NCBI GenBank assembly: GCA_964574815.1
Contig: CAZNPL010000031.1
Span: 19,538-83,537 of the forward strand
Length of the DNA stretch: 64,000 bases
Direction of reading: 5' to 3'
Origin: CAZNPL01 sp964574815
Lineage (GTDB): Bacteria > Planctomycetota > Phycisphaerae > UBA1845
The translations under genes were made by a program, and so were the position numbers. Each line of letters opens with the position of its first letter. Position 1 is the first letter of the stretch. The notes under the pieces are model-generated. The model saw only the letters and a program-made list of their open reading frames with translations, was not told where the DNA came from and did no database searches. Positions 50,705 to 60,864 of the stretch are shown here, piece after piece.

Positions 50705-53700
50705 CTATCGGCAGACCAACACCGGAAATCGGCGTCCGTCGTTCCGAGCCGGCCCGTTGACACGGCCAGCGTGACGTGGCCGGACGCTGGTTGCGCCATA
50801 CCTCGAGCCCATCAGACCCACAAGAATCAGGAGCACCGGGAGGCCGGCGGCCCCGCACCCGGGAGCGCCGCAGAACGGAACCGAACGATGCGTGACGATG
50901 ACAACGTCGATGATGTCCTCAATCTCGATCTCCGCAGTCTCCTGCGAAACGACCGCGTCAACCGTTCCAGCCTCCATCGTCACGGCGAGCACTCCGCTGC
51001 CCGTCGCCCGAACGCCCAACTCGAGCGTCACGACCTCCCCGGCCGCGACTCTCCCGACGGAAAAGCTGAACTCCTCTGCCACCGGTTGCTCCAGCAGAAA
51101 CTCACTGTCGGCCCCGTTCTGCTCGAGACGGCGAACGAAAAGCAGCTCGCCGTTGTTTGACAATTGCAGGGTGACGATCAAACCATCCGCTGCCGCCTCA
51201 CCCTCGTTCCGCACGCGCACGTACAACAAGACCTCCTCGCCAACGAACGCTGAGACCGCCGAGCTATCAATGCTGAGGCGAACATCCGCCCGTGGATCGT
51301 CGCCGTCCGCCGGTGGGGGTGGATCAGGCTCTCCCGGCTCCTGGTCGGCGTCGCCGTCTCCGTCGTCTGCAGGGTCTTCGTCGCCCGGCGGAGGCGGGTC
51401 CGGACCGCCGCCGGAGGCGTCGTTGTCGTAAACGACAACGGTGACGCCCGCGGCCGCGATGCCCTGGTAATGAGCGTCGCCGCTGTCGACGCTGTGCATG
51501 ATGAACGAGCTGTGCGTGCTCTCGTAAGTGGCGTCATCAACCGCCGCCACAACGATCGTCTGCGCCATCATCCAGTTCGCAGCCGTGAAGGTGCGAACAA
51601 CCGCCAAGCCGGCCCCGGCGCCCAGGTCCGTCTGTGCATCAGGCGTGATCGTGATGACCACGTCGGACAACGGCTCCGAAGAAAGCGCCAGCGTGTAGGA
51701 GTCGGTCACGCCGCCTTCGGTCACTTCGGTGGCGCCGTCCGACTCCGCCACGACGACGCCGGCCGCATCGTCCTCGGTGATCGCGGCCACGATGTTGTTC
51801 AGAACCATGCCGTCGTAGTTCGCGTCTCCGCTGGCGACGGCGTGCGCGACCGTCGACGAGCGGTCACCCGTCTGAACGTCGTCGTCGGCGCCCGTCACAC
51901 TGACCACTTGAGGGATGTCCCAGTCGGCGTCCGTAAAGGTCAGCACGATCGCCGCGCCGGCGCCCGCCCCGACATCCGCCCCGGCGTCCGGCGTCACCGT
52001 GATCGTTACGTCATCCACAGGCTGCGACTCGAGCACGACCGTGTACGCATCGCCCGCGCCGCCCTCGGTCACCTCCGTGGAACCCCCCGACTCGATGAGA
52101 ACGATCCCCGCGCTGTCGTTGTCGCTCACGTCGACGATGACATCCGCGACGCCGATGCCGTCATAGCCGCCGTCGCCGCTGCTGACCGTTAACGTGATCG
52201 TCGACGTGTGGGCGCCCTCGTCCACAAAATCATCGGCGGCGGCGACGGTCAGGGCCTGGGCAACGCTCCAGTTCGCCGTATCAAAGACAAGCGCAACCGC
52301 CGTGCCGTAGCCGCTGCCCAGTCCGGTCTGGACGTCCGGATCCACCAACACCGTCACCTCGGCCGTCGGCTCCGACGAGAGCGCCACGGCAAAGCCGTCC
52401 GTCGAGCCCCCTTCGGCGACGGCCGTCCCGCCGGCCGTTTGCGTCACGATAACCCCGGCCGAGTCGTTGTCGGTGATATCCGCAATGACGTCGGCGATCG
52501 CGATGCCGTCGTAGCCGGCGTCGCCGCTCGCCGCACCATGCGAAATCGTGGACGTGTGAGCACCCTCGGCCACGAAGTCGTTGAAAGCGCCGACGGTGAC
52601 CAGTTGCGGCGTCGACCAGTCGGCCGGTGTGAAAGTCCGCTGTACTGCGATACTTCGCCCCGCACCCAGGTCGGCTTGAGCATCGGGCGCGATCGTCACG
52701 ACGACGTTCGCCGACGGTTCCGAATCCAGCACGAGCGTGTAGGTGTCCGACGTGCCCGATTCGGCGACCGCGGTCAACCCGCCCGACTCGACGATGGTCA
52801 CCCCGGCCAGGTCGTCGTCGGCAATCGAGGCCACCACATCCTCGCCGCTCAGATCCATCCCGTCATACTTCGCGTCCGTGCCGGCCGCCGAATGCACGAT
52901 CGTGGAAAAGTGAACGCCCTCCGCGACGGAATCGTCAACGGCCGTCACCGTAACGGTGCGCGCCACCGACCAGTTACCCGCGTCGAAGTTGAATTGGACG
53001 GGCCCGCCCGGCCCCGAACCCACGCTCGCCTGCGGATCGGGGTCGACCGTCACCGTCACGCCCCCGACCGGCTCCGTATTCAAAACGACCTCGTATGTAT
53101 CGCCCGCCCCACCTTCAACCAAATCCGTTGAACCCGCCGACTCGGTGATCGTGACGCCGGCCGTGTCGTTGTCGGTGATGCTTGCGACCACGTCGCTGAT
53201 CGCCAGCCCGTCGTATTCGCCGTCGGCGCTGGCCGCCGTGTGGTCGATCGTCGAAAGATGTGCATCCTCATCGACGTCGTCGTCCGCCGCCGTCACGGTC
53301 ACCGTCTGGGCCGCACCCCAATTGCCCGCGTTGAAGAGCAGTTGAATCGCCGCACCTGCGCCGCCTCCCAGATCGGCCTGGTGATCGGGCATCAGCGTAA
53401 TCGTCACCTCGGCGACCGGCTGCGAATCGAGCACCACCGTGTAAGCATCCGTCGCGCCCCCCTCCGTCGCCGCGGTTGAAGCTCCGCTTTCGACAATCGT
53501 GACTCCGGCCACGTCGTCGTCACCCACGTTCGCAATCAGATCGGCGATGACGATCCCGTCATAAACAGGATCACTGCCTGCCGCCGAGTGCGTAATCGTC
53601 GACGTGTGCCCGCCCTCGTCGATCGCATCGTCGAACGCGCTGATGATCACGACCTGCGGCGCCGACCAGTTCGACGGCGTGAACGTGAGCTCGATCGGTG

Positions 53701-56263
53701 CGTCCCTGCCCGAGCCGACGTCCGTCTCCTCGTCCGGATCGATCGTGATGACCACATCAGCCGTCGGCTTCGTATCGAGCACAATCGTGTAGCTGTCCGT
53801 CGCGCCAGTTTCGATCACGCTCGTCGTGCCGCCGGACTCGGTTAAAGTGACGCCGCCCACGTCATCATCCGTGATCGTGACCGATACATCGGATCCGCTC
53901 AGGTCGATGCCGTCGTAGTTGGGATCGATGCTCGCACTCGAGTGGCTGATCGCGGAAACGTGAAGGCCCTCCGCAACGCTGTCGTCGACCGCTGCGACGG
54001 TCACCATCCGCGCAACCGACCAGTCCGTCGGACTGAAAATCAGATCGATCGCCGTGCCCGGACCGCCCCCCAGGTCGGTCTGCCCGTCCGGATCGACCGT
54101 GACCGTCACGTTGCCGGTCGGCCGCGAATCCAGAACCACCGTGTAACTGTCGGTCGCCCCGCCCTCGGTCACCGCCGTCGAACCGGCCGTCTCGGTCATC
54201 GTCACGCCGGAGACATCGTCGTCGGTGATGGCCGCCGTGACCCCACCGACACCGATGCCGCCGTAGTTGCCGTCGCCGCTGTCCACCGAATGCGTGATCG
54301 CCGACGTGTGCGGCCCCTCGTCGAAGTCGTCGTCAACCGCCGCCACGTTGACCACCTGCGCGACTGACCAGTTTCCCGTGGTAAAGACCCGTTGCACCGG
54401 CGCACCGGCCCCCGCGCCCAGATCCGTTTGAGCGTCCGGCGTGACCGTGATCGTAACGTCCGCCGTCGGACTGGATTCCAGCAAGATCGTGTACGTGTCG
54501 GTCGCGCCCCCCTCGACAACGTCGGTGGAACCGCCCGACTCGGCGATGCTGACGCCGGCCGTGTCGTCGTCGGTGATCGTCAGCACCGCAGGATTGTTCG
54601 CCCCCGCAAGCGTCGCCTGAACCGGATTGGACAGCGTCAGCGTGACGGTCTCATCGTCCTCATCCACGAAATCGTCCACCGCCGTCACGTCGAACGTCTT
54701 GCTGCTCTCTCCGGGACTGAAGGTTAACGTACCCGACACCGCACCGTAATCGTCCGGCTGCACCGCCGCGTCGTCGGAAGAGTCGTAGTCAACGGCGATT
54801 GTCTGGCAGGACGCCTGGCTGATCTCGACGGTGATGGTGGCCGTTCCATCGCCCTCCCCCATGGCATACCCGCCGGCGGAGAAGTCGGCGGTCGGCTCAA
54901 CTATGGTGAACGACGCGCCGGTCACCCACGAGGACGTCGCGAACCCGTCATCACTGTGAACGCGCCAGTAATATATTCCAGCGGAAAGCTCCTGCCCCTC
55001 TGCCCCGACGCCGTAGCTGCCTCCGCCGGCCGCCTGCCCGACGGTGAAAGTCGCCGCCCCCGCGACCTGCATCTCGCTCGTGTAATCCACAACGAGCGAC
55101 GAAAACGACCCATCCGTGTCGTCAATCTGAACGCGGAAACTGACCTCGTCGCCCTCGACCTCGGCCTGTGTGAAATGGAGCGATGGTGTTTTGTCCGTGC
55201 CGCCTCCTTGGGGGCACTCCGTCAGACCGAGGCCGGCGGGGTCGTCCGGTGCTTGATTCGGATAAAGCACGGGCCGCTCGAATACCAGGTAGCCCACGTT
55301 TTCGGTCGTATGGTTGCGCTCGGAATCGCCCGTCTGATCCTCATCGATCGCCAGATTGAGCACAGTCGCCGTGGTCGGCGTCGCGCCGTATAGAACGGCC
55401 CAGCCGCCGTTGTTACCGTCCATGCCGGCCACGTTGGCCAGCCCGACCTGAGGCGCCGACGCGAAGGCGGTGTCAAACGTGTACGAGTCCGGCGGATTGT
55501 TGTCGATCCCCTGAATCGAGTCGCCCCCGAGCGCAGCCTCGTACTCGACTCCGTTGAGCGTTCCGTGCCCCGTCTCGACCACGATGAAGCCGACCGTCTC
55601 ATCCGCACGCGTTTCGTCCGAGTCCTCGCCAACCGTCTTGCCGACCCGAAGGGATGCCGGCGACGGGGGACTCGTACTCGACCCACCCCGGCACCAGAAG
55701 ATGGACCAATCCGCGTCGTTTTCGCTCATCACCTGGCCGAGCACCACCGGGCCGGTATAGGCCTGACCGTAAGCCTGCGTCTCGCCCACCCAGGAGTTGT
55801 TTTCGTCCGTCACCGTCGACAGGTACGTTTGCGCCTCGATGTTGACCCCGTCGATCGTCCACGTTCCCTCCTCGACCACAAGATAGCTGACGGTGTCAGC
55901 CACCGGCACGCCGCCCGACGGATTCTGCAGCCGAACATCGAAACTCGTTGCCGTGACGTTGCTGACCCGAGGCACCACGGGGATGGAATTGGCGTTGTAC
56001 CGGATCGTGCACACCACGACCGGATCAGCGAAAGTCCGGCTCAGACCGACGGTCATCCCGGCCCCGTCCACCAGAACACTGCCGGCCTCGAGCTTCGGCT
56101 GGGCAGAGGCGTGCCCGAAGACAAGACATGCAACGACGACCGCGAGCGCCGGTGTCAGCCGCTCACGCCGCCGCTGAAATCGCCCGCGTGGTGCCTCCAA
56201 AATGAATGGCGTCGCATGTGGACACACGGGAATGCATCGTGATCGGAACCGTCTCAGCCGCAC
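50705..56263 (-). CDS. Giant Calx-beta repeat surface protein
   Basis: The 1852-residue protein from a GTG has a signal-peptide core (about 36-54), two N-terminal beta domains and one canonical Calx-beta domain (around 54560-54870). Nine further units of ~116 residues follow (51430-54560), each with ESGGST...EGGATDSYTVVL...ADVTI...D(Q)TDLGAG...THS...YDGI...ITDDD. The Asp clusters at unit ends would bind calcium. A PPPP linker, a CARDB/DUF11-like domain and a CGAPGCGA-hydrophobic-Arg tail end the protein. Likely a surface adhesin or stalk. The exact start is uncertain. Confidence 0.82.
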   Translation of the reverse strand: MRLRRFRSRCIPVCPHATPFILEAPRGRFQRRRERLTPALAVVVACLVFGHASAQPKLEAGSVLVDGAGMTVGLSRTFADPVVVCTIRYNANSIPVVPRVSNVTATSFDVRLQNPSGGVPVADTVSYLVVEEGTWTIDGVNIEAQTYLSTVTDENNSWVGETQAYGQAYTGPVVLGQVMSENDADWSIFWCRGGSSTSPPSPASLRVGKTVGEDSDETRADETVGFIVVETGHGTLNGVEYEAALGGDSIQGIDNNPPDSYTFDTAFASAPQVGLANVAGMDGNNGGWAVLYGATPTTATVLNLAIDEDQTGDSERNHTTENVGYLVFERPVLYPNQAPDDPAGLGLTECPQGGGTDKTPSLHFTQAEVEGDEVSFRVQIDDTDGSFSSLVVDYTSEMQVAGAATFTVGQAAGGGSYGVGAEGQELSAGIYYWRVHSDDGFATSSWVTGASFTIVEPTADFSAGGYAMGEGDGTATITVEISQASCQTIAVDYDSSDDAAVQPDDYGAVSGTLTFSPGESSKTFDVTAVDDFVDEDDETVTLTLSNPVQATLAGANNPAVLTITDDDTAGVSIAESGGSTDVVEGGATDTYTILLESSPTADVTITVTPDAQTDLGAGAGAPVQRVFTTGNWSVAQVVNVAAVDDDFDEGPHTSAITHSVDSGDGNYGGIGVGGVTAAITDDDVSGVTMTETAGSTAVTEGGATDSYTVVLDSRPTGNVTVTVDPDGQTDLGGGPGTAIDLIFSPTDWSVARMVTVAAVDDSVAEGLHVSAISHSSASIDPNYDGIDLSGSDVSVTITDDDVGGVTLTESGGTTSVIETGATDSYTIVLDTKPTADVVITIDPDEETDVGSGRDAPIELTFTPSNWSAPQVVIISAFDDAIDEGGHTSTITHSAAGSDPVYDGIVIADLIANVGDDDVAGVTIVESGASTAATEGGATDAYTVVLDSQPVAEVTITLMPDHQADLGGGAGAAIQLLFNAGNWGAAQTVTVTAADDDVDEDAHLSTIDHTAASADGEYDGLAISDVVASITDNDTAGVTITESAGSTDLVEGGAGDTYEVVLNTEPVGGVTVTVDPDPQASVGSGPGGPVQFNFDAGNWSVARTVTVTAVDDSVAEGVHFSTIVHSAAGTDAKYDGMDLSGEDVVASIADDDLAGVTIVESGGLTAVAESGTSDTYTLVLDSEPSANVVVTIAPDAQADLGAGRSIAVQRTFTPADWSTPQLVTVGAFNDFVAEGAHTSTISHGAASGDAGYDGIAIADVIADITDNDSAGVIVTQTAGGTAVAEGGSTDGFAVALSSEPTAEVTVLVDPDVQTGLGSGYGTAVALVFDTANWSVAQALTVAAADDFVDEGAHTSTITLTVSSGDGGYDGIGVADVIVDVSDNDSAGIVLIESGGSTEVTEGGAGDAYTVVLESQPVDDVTITVTPDAGADVGAGAGAAIVLTFTDADWDIPQVVSVTGADDDVQTGDRSSTVAHAVASGDANYDGMVLNNIVAAITEDDAAGVVVAESDGATEVTEGGVTDSYTLALSSEPLSDVVITITPDAQTDLGAGAGLAVVRTFTAANWMMAQTIVVAAVDDATYESTHSSFIMHSVDSGDAHYQGIAAAGVTVVVYDNDASGGGPDPPPPGDEDPADDGDGDADQEPGEPDPPPPADGDDPRADVRLSIDSSAVSAFVGEEVLLYVRVRNEGEAAADGLIVTLQLSNNGELLFVRRLEQNGADSEFLLEQPVAEEFSFSVGRVAAGEVVTLELGVRATGSGVLAVTMEAGTVDAVVSQETAEIEIEDIIDVVIVTHRSVPFCGAPGCGAAGLPVLLILVGLMGSRYGATSVRPRHAGRVNGPARNDGRRFPVLVCR

Positions 56264-56688
56264 TCGTCAGCCGGGGCCACGGGCCTGCTCGCTCGCCACG
56301 GGGTACGACTGACATCGTCTGGGGCGCACGCGGCACGGACGCCGCGGGCCGTCTGCGCGGGCGATGCTCGGCCCTCACCCTGTGGAATCGCCGACCGGCG
56401 ATGCCGCTAAGAAACTATCGACATCGCACTCGACACGCTGGAGACGACGCGCCGCGGCGCCGTTTACCGGGAAAGCAAGACTTGATTGCGCTGAAATCTC
56501 AAAGGGAACACCGCGATACCGGGCTTGGCCTCGCGGAACCGGGGACGGCGTGCAGGGGACCCACCTCACGCGCAGAACCTGCAGGTGAAACGCCGATTCG
56601 CAATTGAAGGCACGGTGGACGCCGTCAGGCCCGACCAGACGCCCGATAAGCATCCGGCACAGACACTTCGATCAGGAGACGGCTCGTC
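56264..56688. other. Intergenic region, no gene seen
   Basis: About 425 bases between the PDZ protease gene and the Calx-beta gene, both minus strand. It should contain the Calx-beta promoter; nothing specific was recognised. Confidence 0.5.
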
Positions 56689-57885
56689 TCATTCCTGATC
56701 TGCGCGGGAAGGCGTCAAGACCACCTCGACCTTTTCGCCCTCCCGTTCAACCGTTAACCGGATCGGTTTCGGCGAACTGAAGGTTTCGCGCAACCGAGCA
56801 GCACCTAGGTCCCCGGCCGCCTCACCGTTAATACGTGTGATGCGATCCCCTTCCTTGAGACCCGCTTTCTCGGCCGCTCCGCCCGGAATCACCCCCTCGA
56901 CAACCAGGCCCTCCGGGCCGGGAAGCATCATCACGCCCACGCGGTATCGCGGCTTCATCTCGAGCGGCCGGGCCTCATCGCGGATGAACCGCACCCGGCC
57001 ATTTCTCTGGTCGAAGGTAATGGTGAAATTCCGCAGCCATTGACCGCCCAGGTTGGCTCTCGGAAACATGCCGAAGATCGCCACCGTCGGATCCTCCATG
57101 ACGTGGGTCCCGATGTGCACGTCCCCGTCCAGCGGCGCCTCCTTGATCTCGAAGTCGTTAAACCCCGTGGACGCCTTCCCGACGACGGTCGGCTCGCGTG
57201 TGAAATCCAGTTTGTCCGCAACCGCTTGCGGAAACGACAACGGCCCCATCGAACCCGAGTCGATATCCGCCTCCACTTCGAGCCCGGCCACCCGAAGCGT
57301 GATCTCGGGAATCCCGCGTTCCTGTCGATGGTCGAGAACGTTCCGCCCGTCCGCCCCGGGCAGTTGACCACGATCGAGAATGAGTCGGCGACCCGGATAG
57401 TCGAGCGTCAAGAGGCAATCGCGAAACAGGCCGAAACCCAGGATGCCGTCGATCCCCTCACGCTGGACGTCGATGCGCTCCTTGTCGTCACGGCGCATCA
57501 TGCTCAGCCCCTCGAACAACGCGTCCCCCACCGACACCGCATCGACGCCGACCCGCTTGGCAACCTGCGCGTTCCGGCCGCTCGGGTCGCCCACAAGCAC
57601 TTCCCCGACCTCTTCGAGCGCAAGCTTGTCGGCGAGCGCCGCCGAAATGCGCCCGCAACCCGCCGCCCCGGTATCAACCAGAAACCGAAACGGCCCCTCG
57701 CCGTTCACGCGCACTTCGACCACCGGCTGAACGTCGTGCATCTCCAAGGGCACCACCACCCGCCCAGCCGGAAGCGTCGTCCGCCGCGGTGAATCTCGCA
57801 TCTCAGCGCGCATCCTGTGCGCAGGCGTATGATGAACGGCAACCAGACAAAGCATCAGCGACATGACGACGCTTCGCGCAATCAT
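56689..57885 (-). CDS. Retropepsin-like aspartic protease with PDZ domain
   Basis: The ATG at 57885 follows GGGAGGG by six bases and opens a signal peptide. The 398-residue protein has two aspartic half-sites, FLVDTGAAGCGRIS (~68) and EADIDSGSMGPLSFP (~210). A C-terminal PDZ domain (LVVEGVIPGGAAEKAGLKEGDRITRING) completes it. Such periplasmic single-chain retropepsin-like proteases with PDZ domains are known in bacteria. Whether the second DSG is catalytically equivalent cannot be told. Upstream frame to 58020 is not used. Confidence 0.82.
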   Translation of the reverse strand: MIARSVVMSLMLCLVAVHHTPAHRMRAEMRDSPRRTTLPAGRVVVPLEMHDVQPVVEVRVNGEGPFRFLVDTGAAGCGRISAALADKLALEEVGEVLVGDPSGRNAQVAKRVGVDAVSVGDALFEGLSMMRRDDKERIDVQREGIDGILGFGLFRDCLLTLDYPGRRLILDRGQLPGADGRNVLDHRQERGIPEITLRVAGLEVEADIDSGSMGPLSFPQAVADKLDFTREPTVVGKASTGFNDFEIKEAPLDGDVHIGTHVMEDPTVAIFGMFPRANLGGQWLRNFTITFDQRNGRVRFIRDEARPLEMKPRYRVGVMMLPGPEGLVVEGVIPGGAAEKAGLKEGDRITRINGEAAGDLGAARLRETFSSPKPIRLTVEREGEKVEVVLTPSRADQE

Positions 57886-58518
57886 AAATCCCTCCCGAGT
57901 TCGATTGGCAAAAACCAACAGCCCAAACGCTGCACGAAAACACTCCAGCTCTTTAGATGAGACGCCCGGCCGCCGGAAACCCTGTCGCCGAATCCAACGC
58001 CGCCGAACGTGAGCCGCCACCCCACCGCCGCAGCACGTGTGCGAACCAAAGCCGAGACATGGCGAAGATAGGTAGTTTCACCTAGATCAGGGCAAGCGGC
58101 AGGCTAGGACTCGGCCACGGGCAAGTTGGAGCTGGGAGGGGCGGGCGGAGGCGGCCAGGCCGCATTTTTCAGACGTGGCGGCCGCCTCCAGCACAAGCCA
58201 ACATGACGTGCACCAAGGGTACGCCAGCCCCTGGGCCCCTCTCTGTGGGCCAGAATACAGAACGTCCGGTCGCAAAATCAAGCTTTTTCGAGTTAGGATC
58301 GGCCATTACAGTTCCGCTTTATGAAAACCGGCAATCTGGCGGGTGCAGCCGGAATTTGCCGACCCGATCTCCCCTCTGACACCGACACATCACCCCCGAC
58401 TCCCGCCACGCAAGGCCCGCGGAAACAAGGGGGTGCGGAGGCGGCCCCAGCCGGCGATTCGGCTGGGTGACCGCCCCCGCGAGCTGTCGCATCCCGTCCG
58501 GAGGGGAGGGAAACGAGC
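57886..58518. other. Intergenic region, no gene seen
   Basis: About 630 bases between divergent units. It should hold the promoters of the PDZ protease gene and of the small operon to the right. No clear RNA gene was recognised. Confidence 0.5.
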
Positions 58519-58797
58519 ATGAGAAATCCGCTTTCACCCGGCACAACTCTCGTGTTCCGGCACCGACTTGAGAGCGCCGAGCTTGAAAAGGTGCCACTGA
58601 ATATCTACGGACGGAAAAAACGCGCGAAGCGCGCGCCCAATTTGGAAAAAAGCCGTGAAAATCCGCAGAATCGAAAACGGACAAACAGATCGCCGGGAAA
58701 GGCCTTGCCTGCCGGCGATTGCAGAGGCCCGTCGAATGCCGGCTCAAATACCTTGGCGCTGGGCTGCGGACGTGAGATGGTACTGGACTGTGATTGA
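58519..58797 (+). CDS. Possible small basic protein (doubtful)
   Basis: A 92-residue frame starts with an ATG eight bases after GGGAGGG, a strong ribosome site. The product is Lys/Arg-rich (YGRKKRAKRAPNLEKSR) with no domain, and contains a CGCGCGAAGCGCGC hairpin in its DNA. It may be chance; support is the ribosome site only. Confidence 0.25.
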   Translation: MRNPLSPGTTLVFRHRLESAELEKVPLNIYGRKKRAKRAPNLEKSRENPQNRKRTNRSPGKALPAGDCRGPSNAGSNTLALGCGREMVLDCD

Positions 58798-58865
58798 CGC
58801 AGCGCCTCCGCAGGATGCGGACGGCGATGATGGAACTGAGGCACGTGCAGGACCGTAAGAACAAC

Positions 58866-59699
58866 ATGAGCGATACGCTGCCCAGCTTTGACGATCCCCC
58901 GGTTGTGGAAGTCGTTCTGGCCGTGCAGTTCGAGCCGCTCACTGAGCTGCGCACTCCACAGATTGGGCTGCTTTGGAGCGCCTTCCGGGACCGCTTGCCG
59001 AGAATAGAAGAACACGCGCCGCTCGATCCCGTGATGGAGAAGTTCGGCGTGAAGGGGCCGCCGAAGGGGTCCGTGCGTTTTGAGATGCTGCAGCGGCCCC
59101 CGGTCCCGCGATGCTGGTTCTTGAATGAGGCTGGTACCGAGATCATCCAGGTCCAGCAGGACCGATTCATCCACAACTGGCGGAAGGTAGGCGAGGGCGA
59201 CGAGTACAAACGGTACGACCATGAACGGGATGCCTTCAAGAATGACCTGGAGTTATTCGAGGAGTTCCTTCATCGGGAGAAAGTCGGCGTGCTGGTGCCA
59301 AATCAGTGTGAAGTGTCCTACGTAAATCATATCCTTCCCGGCGCGGGCTGGGCAAAACACGGGGACCTGTCCCAAGTAGTGACGCTTTTCTCATCGGAGT
59401 ATAGCGAGGACTTCCTGCCGGACCTGGAGGAAGCACGGCTCAGCTGCAGTTATGTGATTCGCGGTGGAGATGGGCAGCCGCAAGGCAGACTTCATGTAAC
59501 GGTGGAACCTGCCTATCGACGGTCTGACGACCAACCGATATTTGTTCTCAGAATGATGGCGAGGGGACGACCCGACGGCCCAGACATTGAGGGCGTGCTG
59601 CGGTTCATGGATACGGCCCGTGAATGGGTAGTGCGAGGGTTCGCGGCTGTAACGACCACCGGAATGCACAAGGTCTGGAGAAGACGCCATGGCAGTTAG
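58866..59699 (+). CDS. TIGR04255 family protein
   Basis: Start taken at the Met of MSDTLPSFDDPPVVEVVLAV. The 277-residue protein fits the TIGR04255 family (PPVVEVVL.V.FEPL start, GLLWSAFRDRLPRIEEHAPL, CEVSYVNHI, middle Trp/Arg motifs). No member has a proven function that I know of. Its stop overlaps the start of the next gene by 11 bases, so this and the following two genes form one coupled unit. No catalytic triad visible. Confidence 0.8.
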   Translation: MSDTLPSFDDPPVVEVVLAVQFEPLTELRTPQIGLLWSAFRDRLPRIEEHAPLDPVMEKFGVKGPPKGSVRFEMLQRPPVPRCWFLNEAGTEIIQVQQDRFIHNWRKVGEGDEYKRYDHERDAFKNDLELFEEFLHREKVGVLVPNQCEVSYVNHILPGAGWAKHGDLSQVVTLFSSEYSEDFLPDLEEARLSCSYVIRGGDGQPQGRLHVTVEPAYRRSDDQPIFVLRMMARGRPDGPDIEGVLRFMDTAREWVVRGFAAVTTTGMHKVWRRRHGS

Positions 59700-60222
59700 G
59701 CCGGTCGAACGAGAACTTGCTCCGCAGTGCATCAGCGACACTGAGTTGCGCGGCGGCGCAGGTACCGCAACACCATTGCGGACACTCCAGAACTGGATAA
59801 CAACGGTCACGTGGGGGACCAGTGAGCAGCTCAGCTATGGCGAGACAACGTCTTCCTCGCGTGAGCCCGGACCTCCAGCTTGGGTGCAGCCCACGAAGGA
59901 GGCGTTTGAGGATCTGTGTGAGCTCGCACCTAACTGGGATTCCTACGGCGCGCTGGCACCTAACCCACTACACATTGATGCGGCCTGGCGCATTCTGTTG
60001 GACATAATGCAGCGCAGCACACCGCCTCCTGCAGTCGTGCCGACGAACGACGGTCACATACAACTGGAGTGGCACACCTGCGGCATCGACCTGGAAGTCG
60101 AGACGCTGTCCACACACAAGTACTTGGTATCGTTCGAAGACGCCAACACGGGTGAAGAGTGGGAAGGCGAGATCAGCTCGGACCTGACCCGACTTGTGGA
60201 GTGGATCGCGCGCTTGTCGTAA
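59689..60222 (+). CDS. Unknown protein, TIGR04255-linked gene 2
   Basis: GGAG precedes the ATG by eight bases and the start lies inside the TIGR04255 stop region. The 177-residue product has ELAPNWDSYGALAPNPLHID, an NWDSYGA motif seen in small unknown bacterial proteins, then DGHIQLEWHTCGIDLEVE. It has no signal peptide or membrane segment. Role unknown; coupling suggests joint action with its neighbours. Confidence 0.75.
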   Translation: MAVRPVERELAPQCISDTELRGGAGTATPLRTLQNWITTVTWGTSEQLSYGETTSSSREPGPPAWVQPTKEAFEDLCELAPNWDSYGALAPNPLHIDAAWRILLDIMQRSTPPPAVVPTNDGHIQLEWHTCGIDLEVETLSTHKYLVSFEDANTGEEWEGEISSDLTRLVEWIARLS

Positions 60223-60251
60223 CAAGGTTTGTTGGAAGGGTCGGGGCGGCC

Positions 60252-60656
60252 ATGGATGCTTACCGTGATGATCGCACGATCTTGGACTCGGCCGACCTCT
60301 GGAGACGGATTCATCCGCGTCAGATTGTCCCCAACAAAGACACTGGCGAGTTGCGCGCGTCTTCAGCGGCGTTCAAGGACCATCCAAACGGAACGCCTAT
60401 GTCCGTATTGCTGGCGGACGTCGTTGTCGAAAGTGGGCGCGATGCTTTCTCCGCGCTAGCTAAGCATCCGGGCTATGCGTTGGCCGCAATCAGTGCTGGT
60501 CATGCTCGTGAATGTAAGCAGGGCGTTGCACGCGAACCGCTCCCAAACGAGCCGGCCCATGCAGTGGTATTCGGAAACAAGACGAAGTCAATCCAGCGGC
60601 GCCTCGCGAAGGGGGCAATCTGGATAATCCCGCCGTCGGATCGTCCAGTCCGGTAG
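60252..60656 (+). CDS. Unknown protein, TIGR04255-linked gene 3
   Basis: The ATG at 60252 follows GGAAGG; the frame upstream to 60159 would overlap gene 2. The 134-residue product has LWRRIHPRQIVPNKDTGELRASSAAF, then PMSVLLADVV and AGHARECKQGVAREPLPNEPAHAVVFG, rich in His and Cys that might be a nuclease or metal site. No family recognised. It starts 29 bases after gene 2 stops. Confidence 0.7.
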   Translation: MDAYRDDRTILDSADLWRRIHPRQIVPNKDTGELRASSAAFKDHPNGTPMSVLLADVVVESGRDAFSALAKHPGYALAAISAGHARECKQGVAREPLPNEPAHAVVFGNKTKSIQRRLAKGAIWIIPPSDRPVR

Positions 60657-60864
60657 CCGGCACCGACAAGGTGCGCCGGGAGGCGGCGGACACGAACCCG
60701 AACAACTCCGAGAACGCAGCGGGCATTCGGCACAAGGAATCGAACGAGGGCGCCTGCTCGCGGACCAAGCGGATACCGTGGGCAAGGCCCGAACTACCTG
60801 AAAAGTAAAGCACGCCACGGCGGCAACGATCATAAACCCCGGTGGCGTCGTCATTTACGGATAC

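Noticed and set aside
51430..54560. Possible CRISPR-like array
   Set aside because: The ~348-base period is far too long and the units are protein-coding Calx-beta repeats.
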